A DNA stretch of 64,000 nucleotides from Pikeienuella piscinae (GTDB lineage Bacteria; Pseudomonadota; Alphaproteobacteria; Rhodobacterales; Rhodobacteraceae), in NCBI RefSeq assembly GCF_011044155.1, contig NZ_CP049056.1, forward strand, positions 2,790,001-2,854,000, written 5' to 3'. Position numbers and translations under genes: made by a program. The notes below the pieces were generated by a model. The model did not search any database, was not told the DNA's origin, and saw only the letters and a program-made list of their open reading frames with translations. Positions 18,162 to 25,399 of the stretch are shown in pieces. Within the stretch, counting starts at the first letter, position 1, and each line of letters opens with the position of its first letter.

Positions 18162-19256
18162 ATGGTTGAAACTGCAGACGTACTCGTTGTCGGCGCCGGC
18201 GTCGCGGGCCTTGGCGCCGCCGCCCATCTCGCCGCTTCAGCGCGGGTGATCGTGCTTGAGGCCGAGCGCGCGCCCTGCCTCCACTCGACCGGGCGCTCGG
18301 CCGCGGTATTCATCAAGTCATATGGTCCGCCGGGCGTGCGTGCGGCGACGGCCGCTTCGGAGGCGTTTTACGAAACGCCGCCAGACGGCTTTGCGGATGC
18401 GCCGCTTCTCACCCCGCGCGGCCTGCTTTATCTCGATTATGTCGGCGGCGGACTCGACGCCATGCTGGCGGCGACGCCGGGGATGAAGCCCGTGACGGTC
18501 GACGAGGCCGTGGAGCTGGCGCCGATTCTGAAACGCCAGCCGATCGTCGCGGCGGCGCATGAGCTGGACGCGCGGGATATCGACATCGACCTTCTGACGG
18601 GTGGTTTCAGGCGGTGGATGCGGGACGGCGGCGCGCGGATCGTCACTGACGCCGGCGTCACTGCGCTCAGCAGGGAATCGGGCGTATGGCGGGCCGAGAC
18701 GCCCGCCGGCGTGTTCGAAGCGCCGATCCTGATCAACGCCGCGGGCGCGTGGGCGAGCGCGGTGGCGGCGATGGCCGGGGCGTCTTCAATCAAGATACAG
18801 CCGAAGCGCCGTTCGGCGGCGATCGTCCCGGCGCCTGCGGAATACGATGTTTCGGACTGGCCGCTTTGCGCCGACGCCGCCGAAGGTTGGTACGCGAGGC
18901 CGACCGGCGGAAAATTGATGGTTTCCCCCGCTGACGCAGACCCGGTCGAAGCCTGCGATATCTGGCCCGACGATATGGTGCTGGCGGAAGGAATCGACCG
19001 GTTCCAGCAGGCCGTCACTTTCGAGGTGACGCGGGTGGAGCGGACATGGGCGGGACTCAGGAGTTTCTCGCCCGATGGCGAGCCCGTGATCGGCTTCGAC
19101 CCCGGATGTGAAGGCTTCTTCTGGCTCGCTGGTCAGGGCGGCTACGGTATCCAGACCGCGCCGGCGTTCTCGGCGCTCACCGCCGATCTCGTGCTTGATC
19201 GGGCGCCCGCGCTCGGCGCCGCAGCCGCCCTCCTCTCGCCCGACCGCTTCGTCTGA
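18162..19256 (+). CDS. FAD-dependent D-amino-acid dehydrogenase, DauA-like
   Basis: This DAO/GlpO-family flavoenzyme has 364 residues, with the ADP-binding motif 'VVGAGVAGLGAAAHL' at the N-terminus and the C-terminal FAD motif 'GFFWLAGQGGYGIQT' near residue 322. From memory it resembles Pseudomonas D-arginine dehydrogenase along its length: 'HSTGRSAA' near 45, 'DIDIDLL' near 142, 'QPKRRSA' near 210, and 'TWAGLRSF' near 295. The acidic residue that gives that enzyme its D-arginine preference appears replaced by a hydrophobic one ('TPRGLLYL' near residue 85), so the substrate probably differs. It follows ilvE with a 3-base gap, which suggests linked amino acid/keto acid chemistry. Confidence 0.82.
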   Translation: MVETADVLVVGAGVAGLGAAAHLAASARVIVLEAERAPCLHSTGRSAAVFIKSYGPPGVRAATAASEAFYETPPDGFADAPLLTPRGLLYLDYVGGGLDAMLAATPGMKPVTVDEAVELAPILKRQPIVAAAHELDARDIDIDLLTGGFRRWMRDGGARIVTDAGVTALSRESGVWRAETPAGVFEAPILINAAGAWASAVAAMAGASSIKIQPKRRSAAIVPAPAEYDVSDWPLCADAAEGWYARPTGGKLMVSPADADPVEACDIWPDDMVLAEGIDRFQQAVTFEVTRVERTWAGLRSFSPDGEPVIGFDPGCEGFFWLAGQGGYGIQTAPAFSALTADLVLDRAPALGAAAALLSPDRFV

Positions 19257-19369
19257 CCGGCCCGGGCCGCCGGCGCCGCGGAACCCGCATATTGGACATT
19301 CAGGGGCGGGAGCATGGCTCGGATTCGGGCGGCGGCCGCGTGTTTTTCGCCGCATGCGGTGAGCGCTGG

Positions 19370-19398
19370 TTGAGAACAGGCGGGTTTTTCGCTATGTT
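19370..19398 (+). promoter_or_regulatory. Sigma70-like promoter for rsfS-rlmH
   Basis: TTGAGA at 19370-19375 and TATGTT at 19393-19398 are separated by exactly 17 bases, upstream of a strong GAGGAGGAT ribosome site at 19426-19434. Both hexamers are close to consensus. The 211-base gap after the oxidoreductase gene also argues for a new transcript start here. Confidence 0.5.
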
Positions 19399-19444
19399 AC
19401 GGGTGCGCCGCCATGGCGCGATATCGAGGAGGATCTCGTTCTGC

Positions 19445-19471
19445 ATGAACGGATTGAAGCGGGCGCCGTGA
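19445..19471 (+). other. Nine-codon upstream ORF overlapping the rsfS start
   Basis: An ATG at 19445 follows the best ribosome site of the region (GAGGAGGAT, 10 bases away). It opens an 8-residue peptide (MNGLKRAP) whose TGA at 19469 overlaps the GTG start of rsfS as GTGA. rsfS itself has only a weak purine stretch upstream. This would couple rsfS translation to the mini-ORF. The alternative is that rsfS uses a non-standard start such as the CTG at 19441, which is in frame and also well placed. Confidence 0.4.
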
Positions 19472-19860
19472 CGCGCCCGACCGTGACGCCGCCCGGCAGC
19501 GGCGGTGAAGAAGCAGTCAATGCGCTGCTCGCCCATATTCTGAACAGGCTCGATCAGGACAAGGCCGAGGAGATCGTTGCGATCGATCTGCGCGGCAAAT
19601 CCGCGATGGCCGATCACATGGTGATCGCCTCCGGCCGCTCCACGAGGCAGGTTTCGGCGCTGACCGATCATCTGGTCGAGTCGCTGAAGCAGGAGCTTGG
19701 CCGCTCGGCCCGGATCGAAGGCAAGAACGCGGGCGACTGGGTGCTGATCGATGCGGGCGACGTGATCGTCCATATTTTCCGGCCCGAGGTGCGCGAGTTC
19801 TACCAGCTCGAAAAGATGTGGCTGCCGGAGGTCGCCGAAACGCCGGCGCGGATGGCCTGA
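19468..19860 (+). CDS. rsfS: Ribosome silencing factor RsfS
   Basis: RsfS binds ribosomal protein L14 and blocks subunit joining when nutrients are scarce. The 130-residue protein carries the family core: 'DKAEEIVAIDLRGKSAMADHMVIASGRSTRQV' type segment near residues 32-64, 'GDWVLIDAGDVIVHIF' near 90-106, and the end motif 'REFYQLEKMW'. The start is a GTG, since the frame has no ATG, GTG or TTG further upstream back to its stop. The N-terminal variable tail of about 18 residues is usual. rlmH follows after 13 bases, the normal bacterial order. Confidence 0.95.
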   Translation: MTRPTVTPPGSGGEEAVNALLAHILNRLDQDKAEEIVAIDLRGKSAMADHMVIASGRSTRQVSALTDHLVESLKQELGRSARIEGKNAGDWVLIDAGDVIVHIFRPEVREFYQLEKMWLPEVAETPARMA

Positions 19861-19873
19861 GCCGGGCCAAGCC

Positions 19874-20335
19874 GTGCGCATCGCGATACTGGCTATCGGC
19901 CGTCAGAAAGGCGGGCCGGAGGCGATACTTGTCGCCGACTATCTGGCGCGGTTCGACGCCGTGGGACGCGGTCTTGGCCTTGGCCCGGCGCGATTGCAGG
20001 AAATCGAGGACAAGAAGCGCGTCGGCGAGAGCCGGTTGCTGATTGATGCGATTCCCGACGGCGCCTTCGCCGTCGCGCTGGACGAACGCGGGAAAGCGAT
20101 AAGCAGCCGCGCCTTCGCAGGGCTGATCTGCGCGAAGCGCGACGAAGGACGGCGCGACATGGTTTTTCTTGTCGGCGGCGCCGACGGTCACACGGACGCG
20201 CTCCGCGCCCGCGCCGACCGGCTGCTCGGCTTCGGGCCGATGGTCTGGCCGCATATGCTCGCGCGCGCGATGCTCGCCGAGCAGCTCTACCGCGCCGCCA
20301 GCATCCTCTCCGGCGCGCCCTATCATCGGGACTGA
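19874..20335 (+). CDS. rlmH: 23S rRNA (pseudouridine-1915-N3)-methyltransferase
   Basis: RlmH is a small SPOUT-class, trefoil-knotted enzyme that uses SAM to methylate pseudouridine 1915 in helix 69 of assembled ribosomes. The 153-residue length, N-terminal 'ILAIGRQKGGPE', central 'AVALDERGKAISS', knot region 'MVFLVGGADGH', and C-terminal 'HMLARAMLAEQLYRAASILSGAPYH' type segment match the family. The start codon is GTG at 19874. It forms an operon with rsfS, another ribosome-associated factor. Confidence 0.95.
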   Translation: MRIAILAIGRQKGGPEAILVADYLARFDAVGRGLGLGPARLQEIEDKKRVGESRLLIDAIPDGAFAVALDERGKAISSRAFAGLICAKRDEGRRDMVFLVGGADGHTDALRARADRLLGFGPMVWPHMLARAMLAEQLYRAASILSGAPYHRD

Positions 20336-20349
20336 CGCCGCTGGCGCTC

Positions 20350-21516
20350 TCAGGCCGCCGGCAGCTTGCGTCCGTCCGGGTTCTCGTTGATCCGCCGAAT
20401 CGCCCCCTCGCGCCGCTCCAGCCACCAGCCATACTGCTCCGGCCAGGCGTCGTAGCCCTCGACTCCCATCTCCCGCGCCTGATGATGCGCCCAGAACGGG
20501 TCGTAAAGCGCCTCGCGTCCAATCGCGATCAGGTCGGAGCGGCCGTCCTGCAGCACCTCCTCCGCCATCGGGCCGTCGAGGATCAGCCCGACCGCCTGTG
20601 TCGCGATGCCGGTTTCGGCGCGGATGCGCTTCGAGAACGGCGTCTGGAAACCGGCGCCGCGCGCCATCGGGTTCGCCGTCGCGCCGCCCGCGGAATTGCC
20701 CATCGAAGAGCAGTCGATCACATCGACGCCGATCCTCTTTAGCTCATGACAGAGCGCGACGCTGTCCTCGATCTCCCAGCCGCCCTCGATTCCGTCGATC
20801 GACGAGATGCGGAAAAAGAGCGGCTTCTCCTTCGGCCATGCTTCCCGCACCGCCCACGCGATATCCAGCGCCAGCTTCATTCGACCGGCGAGGTCGCCGC
20901 CCCATTTGTCGGTCCGCCGATTCGAGAGCGGCGAGAGGAAGGATTGAATGAGATAGCCATGGGCGCCGTGAAGCTCGATGAACTCGAAGCCCGCCGCATT
21001 CGATCGCCGCGTTGCGGCGACGAAATTCTCGACGAGTTTCGCGATGTCCCGCGCTGTCATTTCAACCGGCGTCAGCCACCCCTCGGCGAGCGGGATCGCG
21101 GAGGCGCCGTTTACCGTCCAGGGCGTATCGCCACGGGCCTCGTCCTCCGCGCCGAGCGGTCCGTTGCCGAACCAGGGCCGCTGCATTGAGGCCTTGCGCC
21201 CGGCATGGCCGAGTTGAATGCCCGGCGCCGCACCCTGCGTCCTGATGAACGCGACAACAGGTTTCAACGCCTCCGCATGGGCGTCGGACCAGATGCCGAG
21301 GTCGCCGTGCGTGATGCGGCCACGCTCCTGCACCGCGGCGGCCTCGGTCAGAACGGCGGCGGCGCCGCCCATGGCGAATTTCGCCAGATGGGCGAAGTGC
21401 CAGTCGTTCGCCAGGCCGTCGATGGCGGAATACTGGCACATCGGCGCGATCACCACGCGGTTCTTCAGCGTCAGACCCCTGAGCGTGATCGGGGTGAAGA
21501 GCATCGGCTTGGTCAT
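20350..21516 (-). CDS. NADH:flavin oxidoreductase, old yellow enzyme (YqjM/XenA class)
   Basis: This FMN ene-reductase has a TIM-barrel fold and 388 residues. The start 'LFTPITLRGLTLKNRVVIAPMCQYSA' type segment includes the redox-tuning Cys near residue 27 that marks the thermophilic-like YqjM/XenA branch. 'HAGRK' near 105, 'HGAHGYLIQSFLSP' near 185 with 'NRRTD', and the late 'AIGREALYDP' motif complete the family pattern. It reduces activated C=C bonds of enones or 2-enoyl compounds with NAD(P)H. Its start overlaps the stop of the crotonase gene as ATGA, so the two enzymes probably act in one route. Confidence 0.9.
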   Translation of the reverse strand: MTKPMLFTPITLRGLTLKNRVVIAPMCQYSAIDGLANDWHFAHLAKFAMGGAAAVLTEAAAVQERGRITHGDLGIWSDAHAEALKPVVAFIRTQGAAPGIQLGHAGRKASMQRPWFGNGPLGAEDEARGDTPWTVNGASAIPLAEGWLTPVEMTARDIAKLVENFVAATRRSNAAGFEFIELHGAHGYLIQSFLSPLSNRRTDKWGGDLAGRMKLALDIAWAVREAWPKEKPLFFRISSIDGIEGGWEIEDSVALCHELKRIGVDVIDCSSMGNSAGGATANPMARGAGFQTPFSKRIRAETGIATQAVGLILDGPMAEEVLQDGRSDLIAIGREALYDPFWAHHQAREMGVEGYDAWPEQYGWWLERREGAIRRINENPDGRKLPAA

Positions 21517-22301
21517 TCACTCTCTCCTGCAATGCGCCGTCCACGCGCCTGAACGACGCTGCGCCTCGCCTCCACCGCGCCATGCGCGAGCGTGGCCATG
21601 TGTTCATCGAACACCTTCGTCTCCAACGCCAGTGCTTCTCTCAACGGCATGCCTTCGCCGGCTGCGATCAACCCGCGAATTCGGCCCATCGCGACAGGAT
21701 CCGTCTCCGCGATCTCGGCCCCGAGCGCGCGGGCGCGCGCCAGCAAGGCTTCGGGCGGGGTCACCTCGACCGCAAGTCCCCAGTCCCGCGCGGTCGCCGC
21801 GTCGATAAAGCCGCCGGTGAGGCTCATCCAGCGGGCGCGCGCTGGGCCGATCAGGCGCGGCAGGATCTGCGTCATGCCCCAGGATGGGGTGAGGCCGACC
21901 CGCGCATGCGTGTCGGCGAAGCGCGCTCCCTCGGCCGCGACGATGAAATCCGCCTGCAAGGCCAGCTCCAGCCCGCCGGTCACCGCGAAGCCGTTCACCG
22001 CGGCGATGACCGGAACTTTCGAACAACGCATCGCGCCGGCGAGCGTATCGGGGCCGCGCCAGTCGCGCCCCTCTCGCGCGCCGGCGCCCAGTTCTTTCAA
22101 ATCGACGCCGGCGGAAAATGCGCGCCCTGCGCCGGTCAGCACGATCGCGCGCACAGCCGATTCGCCGGCCAGCCGTCGGAAAACGGAAAGAAGCGAATCT
22201 TCCAGCGCGACCGAGATCGCATTAAGCGCCTCCGGCCGGTTCATCACCACAGTGGCGACGGCGCCGTCTTCGGATGTCTCGACGAGAACAAGATCGTCCA
22301 T
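21513..22301 (-). CDS. Enoyl-CoA hydratase/isomerase family protein
   Basis: This crotonase-fold protein has 262 residues from the ATG at 22301, which is preceded by GGAGGG with 4 bases spacing. The oxyanion-hole segments are 'GRAFSAGVDLKELG' near 65 and 'GFAVTGGLELALQAD' near 107. The first hydratase Glu is kept in 'GGLELA', but the second aligns with His in 'FADTHARVGLTPSWG'. This variant is common in hydratase-like proteins of unknown substrate. It is co-translated with the old yellow enzyme gene. Calling it a fatty-acid hydratase would go beyond the evidence. Confidence 0.85.
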   Translation of the reverse strand: MDDLVLVETSEDGAVATVVMNRPEALNAISVALEDSLLSVFRRLAGESAVRAIVLTGAGRAFSAGVDLKELGAGAREGRDWRGPDTLAGAMRCSKVPVIAAVNGFAVTGGLELALQADFIVAAEGARFADTHARVGLTPSWGMTQILPRLIGPARARWMSLTGGFIDAATARDWGLAVEVTPPEALLARARALGAEIAETDPVAMGRIRGLIAAGEGMPLREALALETKVFDEHMATLAHGAVEARRSVVQARGRRIAGESE

Positions 22302-22473
22302 CAAACCCTCCCCCGCGGCGAGGATAGCCGGCCGCGCAGCGCGCGCAATCGTCGATGCGCCGCGTGGCGGGAAGGCTTGGCCCGGAACGCCGGCTGGACG
22401 CGGCCTTCTGGATCGCGATAACCGGTGTGGCGCCATCCGGTGTGGCGGCGATGCAAGGAAAGGATCGACCAGA

Positions 22474-23166
22474 ATGAAATTTGACCGCGCCATAAAGATC
22501 GCGCCATCGATCCTCGCCGCCGATTTCGCCGATTTCGGCGCCGAATGCCGGGCGATCGAGGCGGAAGGCTGCGATTGGGTGCATGTCGATGTGATGGACG
22601 GGCATTTCGTGCCAAACATTACATTCGGACCGCAGGTGTGCCGCGCGATCCGCCCGCATGTGAATACGGTGATGGACGTTCACTTGATGATCGCGCCGGT
22701 CGATCCCTTTCTCGCGGCGTTCGGCGCGGCTGGCGCCGACATCATTACCGTGCATCAGGAGGCGGGACCGCATCTCGACCGGACGCTCCAGGCGATCCGC
22801 GATCTCGGCGCGAAGGCGGGCGTGGCGCTCAACCCCGCGACCGCGCCCGAAACGATCGAGTATGTGCTCGACCGCATCGATCTTGTCTGCGTGATGACGG
22901 TCAATCCGGGCTTTGGCGGGCAGAGTTTCATCGAGGCGATGGCGCCGAAAGTCCGGCGTCTGCGCGAGATGATCGGGGAAAGGCCGGTTCATATCGAGAT
23001 CGACGGCGGCGTGACGGCTGAAACCGCGCCATTGGTTGCGGCGGCGGGCGCCGACGTGCTGGTCGCGGGCTCCGCCGTCTTCAAGGGCGGCTCGGCGGCC
23101 AACCCCGCGCCCTATGGAAAAAATATCCGCGCTATTCGCGACTCGGCGGAAGCCGCGCGGAAGTGA
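22474..23166 (+). CDS. rpe: Ribulose-phosphate 3-epimerase
   Basis: Rpe interconverts ribulose 5-phosphate and xylulose 5-phosphate in the pentose phosphate and Calvin cycles. The 230-residue protein has the typical barrel: 'IAPSILAADFADFG' at the start, 'HVDVMDGHFVPNITFGP' with the metal His and catalytic Asp near 36-50, 'MTVNPGFGGQSFI' near 143, and 'EIDGGVT' near 177. I chose the ATG at 22474, with AAGGAAAGGA about 9 bases ahead. It is divergent from the crotonase gene. gph follows after 175 bases, forming a small sugar-phosphate pair. Confidence 0.95.
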   Translation: MKFDRAIKIAPSILAADFADFGAECRAIEAEGCDWVHVDVMDGHFVPNITFGPQVCRAIRPHVNTVMDVHLMIAPVDPFLAAFGAAGADIITVHQEAGPHLDRTLQAIRDLGAKAGVALNPATAPETIEYVLDRIDLVCVMTVNPGFGGQSFIEAMAPKVRRLREMIGERPVHIEIDGGVTAETAPLVAAAGADVLVAGSAVFKGGSAANPAPYGKNIRAIRDSAEAARK

Positions 23167-23203
23167 GCGGGGGAGACGATGCCGGCCCACACACGCGAAT
23201 TCA

Positions 23204-23215
23204 AATACGCGTATT
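23204..23215. repeat. 12-base perfect palindrome between rpe and gph
   Basis: AATACGCGTATT is fully self-complementary and lies in a short AT-rich patch 38 bases after the rpe stop, in otherwise GC-rich DNA. It could be an operator or part of a processing or attenuation signal for gph. Nothing in the sequence decides between these. Confidence 0.35.
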
Positions 23216-23341
23216 CGGGTTGAAGAGGTCGAAATCGTTATTGCTCACTGCCACAGGACGCATCACGGGCCGCGATGAGGTTAGCGTCGTGGGGGCGGGC
23301 CGGACGGTCCCGACGGGCCGCGCGATCAAAAGGCGGACCGC

Positions 23342-24001
23342 GTGACGCGCGCCGTCGTCTTCGATCTCGACGGCACGCTGATCGACAGCGTGTTCGACAT
23401 CCACGCCGCCGTCGCCGCCACGCTTGCGGCGCTCGGGCGACCCACGCTCGATCCAGCCGCGGTGCGCGGTTTTGTAGGCGACGGCGTCGAGAAGCTGGTG
23501 GAGCGCTGTCTCGACGCCACCGGCGGCCATGATACGGCGAGCCTGCGCGCAGCCTTGGCGATGTTCACCCGCGCCTATGCGGAGAATCCGGCGACGCTCA
23601 CCCGACCATTTGAAGGCGTTCAGCAGGCGCTGGCGCGGCTTGATTCCGCGGGTCTTGCGCTCGCCGTCGCCACCAACAAGCCGATCGCGCTCACCGAGCA
23701 GATCCTGGCGTCGCTCGGGCTGCGTCAACGGTTTCGCGTCGTCCTTGGCGGCGACAGCCTGGAGCGGATGAAGCCGGACCCCATGCCGCTCCTGACCGCG
23801 ATCAAACAGCTTGGCGGCGGCGCGGCGGTCTTTGTCGGGGACAGCGAAACGGATGAAGCGACGGCGGCGAATGCGGGCGTCCCGTTCCACTTCTTCAGCG
23901 GAGGCTACCGCCGGAAGCCGGCGGCGGAGTTCCGCGCCGATTTCGTCTTCGACCGCTTCGAGGATCTCGTCGAACGGCTTTGCGCGGACGCGGGAACCTA
24001 A
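23342..24001 (+). CDS. gph: Phosphoglycolate phosphatase, HAD superfamily
   Basis: Gph removes phosphate from 2-phosphoglycolate, formed by RuBisCO oxygenation or DNA repair. The 219-residue protein has HAD motif I 'FDLDGTLIDS' at residues 6-15, motif II 'VATNKP' near 115, the Lys in 'KPDPMPL' near 143, and motif IV 'VFVGDSETDEATAANAG' near 162. A helical cap between motifs I and II fits subclass IA. The start is GTG at 23342, which follows no strong ribosome site. Neighbouring rpe supports a carbon-metabolism role, although other small phosphate esters cannot be excluded. Confidence 0.88.
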   Translation: MTRAVVFDLDGTLIDSVFDIHAAVAATLAALGRPTLDPAAVRGFVGDGVEKLVERCLDATGGHDTASLRAALAMFTRAYAENPATLTRPFEGVQQALARLDSAGLALAVATNKPIALTEQILASLGLRQRFRVVLGGDSLERMKPDPMPLLTAIKQLGGGAAVFVGDSETDEATAANAGVPFHFFSGGYRRKPAAEFRADFVFDRFEDLVERLCADAGT

Positions 24002-24061
24002 GCGGCGGATCGGGCTGCGACTTATGTCTCGGGTCACACCGCTCCGGGCCTATGGCGGGCG

Positions 24062-24080
24062 GCGTATCGCGTTGATACGC
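24062..24080. repeat. Inverted repeat after gph
   Basis: GCGTATC at 24062-24068 pairs with GATACGC at 24074-24080 across a 5-base loop, 61 bases after the gph stop and 38 bases before the next start. No T-tract follows on the plus strand, so a simple terminator is doubtful. An operator or mRNA hairpin are equally possible. Confidence 0.35.
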
Positions 24081-24117
24081 TGACGCCGCCCGCCGCCCGT
24101 CATAGAAGGAGAGCCAG

Positions 24118-24462
24118 ATGATCATCGTCATTTTCGAGGTTTTCCCTCGTGAAGGGGAAAGGGACGCTTATCTCGATATGGCGGCGGAGATGCGTCCGCT
24201 TGTGGACGCGATCGACGGATTCATCTCGGTTGAACGGTTCGAAAGCCTGTCGACGCCGGGCAAGATTCTTTCGATCTCCACATTCCGCGACGAGGCGGCG
24301 CTTGATGAGTGGCGCCGGCTGACGCGGCACCGCTCCGCGCAGCGGGCGGGACGCGAGCGGATGTTCGCGGATTACCGCATTCGCGTCGCCTCCGTTCTTC
24401 GCGATTACGGGATGAAGGAGCGCGAAGGCGCGCCTGAGGACAGCCGTGCGCTGCACGGCTGA
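24118..24462 (+). CDS. Antibiotic biosynthesis monooxygenase (ABM) domain protein
   Basis: This 114-residue ferredoxin-like fold protein begins 'IIVIFEVFPREGERDAYLDMAAEMRPLV' and continues with 'GFISVERFES' near 39 and 'WRRLTRHRSAQRAGRERMFADYRI' near 64-88, the usual ABM/HgbA pattern. Family members include quinone-forming monooxygenases and heme-degrading enzymes that need no cofactor, but many act on unknown substrates. The ATG has AAGGAGAG in front. It stands alone between gph and a two-component system. Confidence 0.8.
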   Translation: MIIVIFEVFPREGERDAYLDMAAEMRPLVDAIDGFISVERFESLSTPGKILSISTFRDEAALDEWRRLTRHRSAQRAGRERMFADYRIRVASVLRDYGMKEREGAPEDSRALHG

Positions 24463-24634
24463 ACCGCCTGCGCATAATCTGCTGAAAGCGCGCGCGAAAC
24501 CCGCACGAGCGCGCCCTTGCGACGGCAGGTTCCCGGCCCAGATATAGCCATGCGCGGCCCGGTGGACCGATCCCCCCTCCCTGGAATTTCTCAGGGCCGC
24601 CGGGCTGCGCGCCACAGACCGGGGAGTCTCATTC

Positions 24635-25399
24635 ATGGCCGCCGCAGCCGTCGCTCATCTCGACCGGGCCGAGTTTCCGCCGCATAGTGCGGCGATGGAC
24701 GCGACCATTCTCATCGCCGACGACGACCCGCACATCCGGGAAGTGATCCGCTTCGCGCTCGTCCGCGAGGGGCTGAAGGTGATCGAGGCCGCTGACGGCG
24801 CCGAGGCTCTGGCCCGCTTCACCGAATCCGCGCCAGACCTTCTGATTCTCGATGTCGGGATGCCGGAGGCCGACGGGCTGGACGTCTGCCGCGAAATCCG
24901 CCGCACGCACCGCACGCCGATTCTTTTCCTTTCCGCCCGCGATGATGAGATAGACCGCATTCTCGGGCTGGAGATCGGTGGCGACGATTACGTCGGCAAG
25001 CCGTTCTCTCCCCGGGAGCTGGTCGCGCGGGTGAAGGCGATCCTGAAGCGGGCGGCGCCCGAGCCCGCGCCGGAGGCGGAAGTGCTGAGTCATGGCGCGC
25101 TCACCATCCGGCCCGAGCAGCATGAAGTCGAATTCGATGGCGCGCCCCTGAAGCTGACGCCGTTAGAGTTCGCGATGATGGCGACGCTGATCCGCCGGAA
25201 AGACCGCGTCGTCGCGCGGGATGACCTGGCCGCCGCCGCCTATCGGCTTAACGTTCACGTCTCCGGCCGCACCATTGACAGCCATATCCGCAACATTCGC
25301 CAGAAACTGGCGGAAGCGGGTTCCGGACCCGCGATCGAGACCGTGCACGGCGTCGGCTTCCGGATCGGTCCCTGCGTTCCCGCGACCGACGGCGCGTGA
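24635..25399 (+). CDS. OmpR-family response regulator
   Basis: The protein has 254 residues. The receiver domain has 'IADDDPH' near 27-33, phospho-acceptor Asp in 'LLILDVGMP' near 72, and 'VGKPFSP' near 124. The C-terminal winged helix (about 155-245) includes 'LTPLEFAMMATL' and 'SGRTIDSHIRNIRQKL'. I kept the ATG at 24635, because GGGGAG lies 8 bases before it. An internal Met at 24695, right before the receiver domain, has no ribosome site. The kinase gene overlaps its stop as GTGA. The pair resembles CreB/CreC in layout, but the signal and targets are unknown. Confidence 0.9.
   Translation: MAAAAVAHLDRAEFPPHSAAMDATILIADDDPHIREVIRFALVREGLKVIEAADGAEALARFTESAPDLLILDVGMPEADGLDVCREIRRTHRTPILFLSARDDEIDRILGLEIGGDDYVGKPFSPRELVARVKAILKRAAPEPAPEAEVLSHGALTIRPEQHEVEFDGAPLKLTPLEFAMMATLIRRKDRVVARDDLAAAAYRLNVHVSGRTIDSHIRNIRQKLAEAGSGPAIETVHGVGFRIGPCVPATDGA

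Noticed and set aside
21592-22473. Long open frame ahead of rpe
   Set aside because: It is antisense to the crotonase gene and lacks rpe similarity. The true rpe start at 22474 has a ribosome site and matches family length.
23163-23345. 60-codon frame between rpe and gph with GTGA overlaps at both ends
   Set aside because: The translation has no family pattern, and an AT-rich palindrome lies inside. The overlaps are probably chance in GTG-rich DNA.
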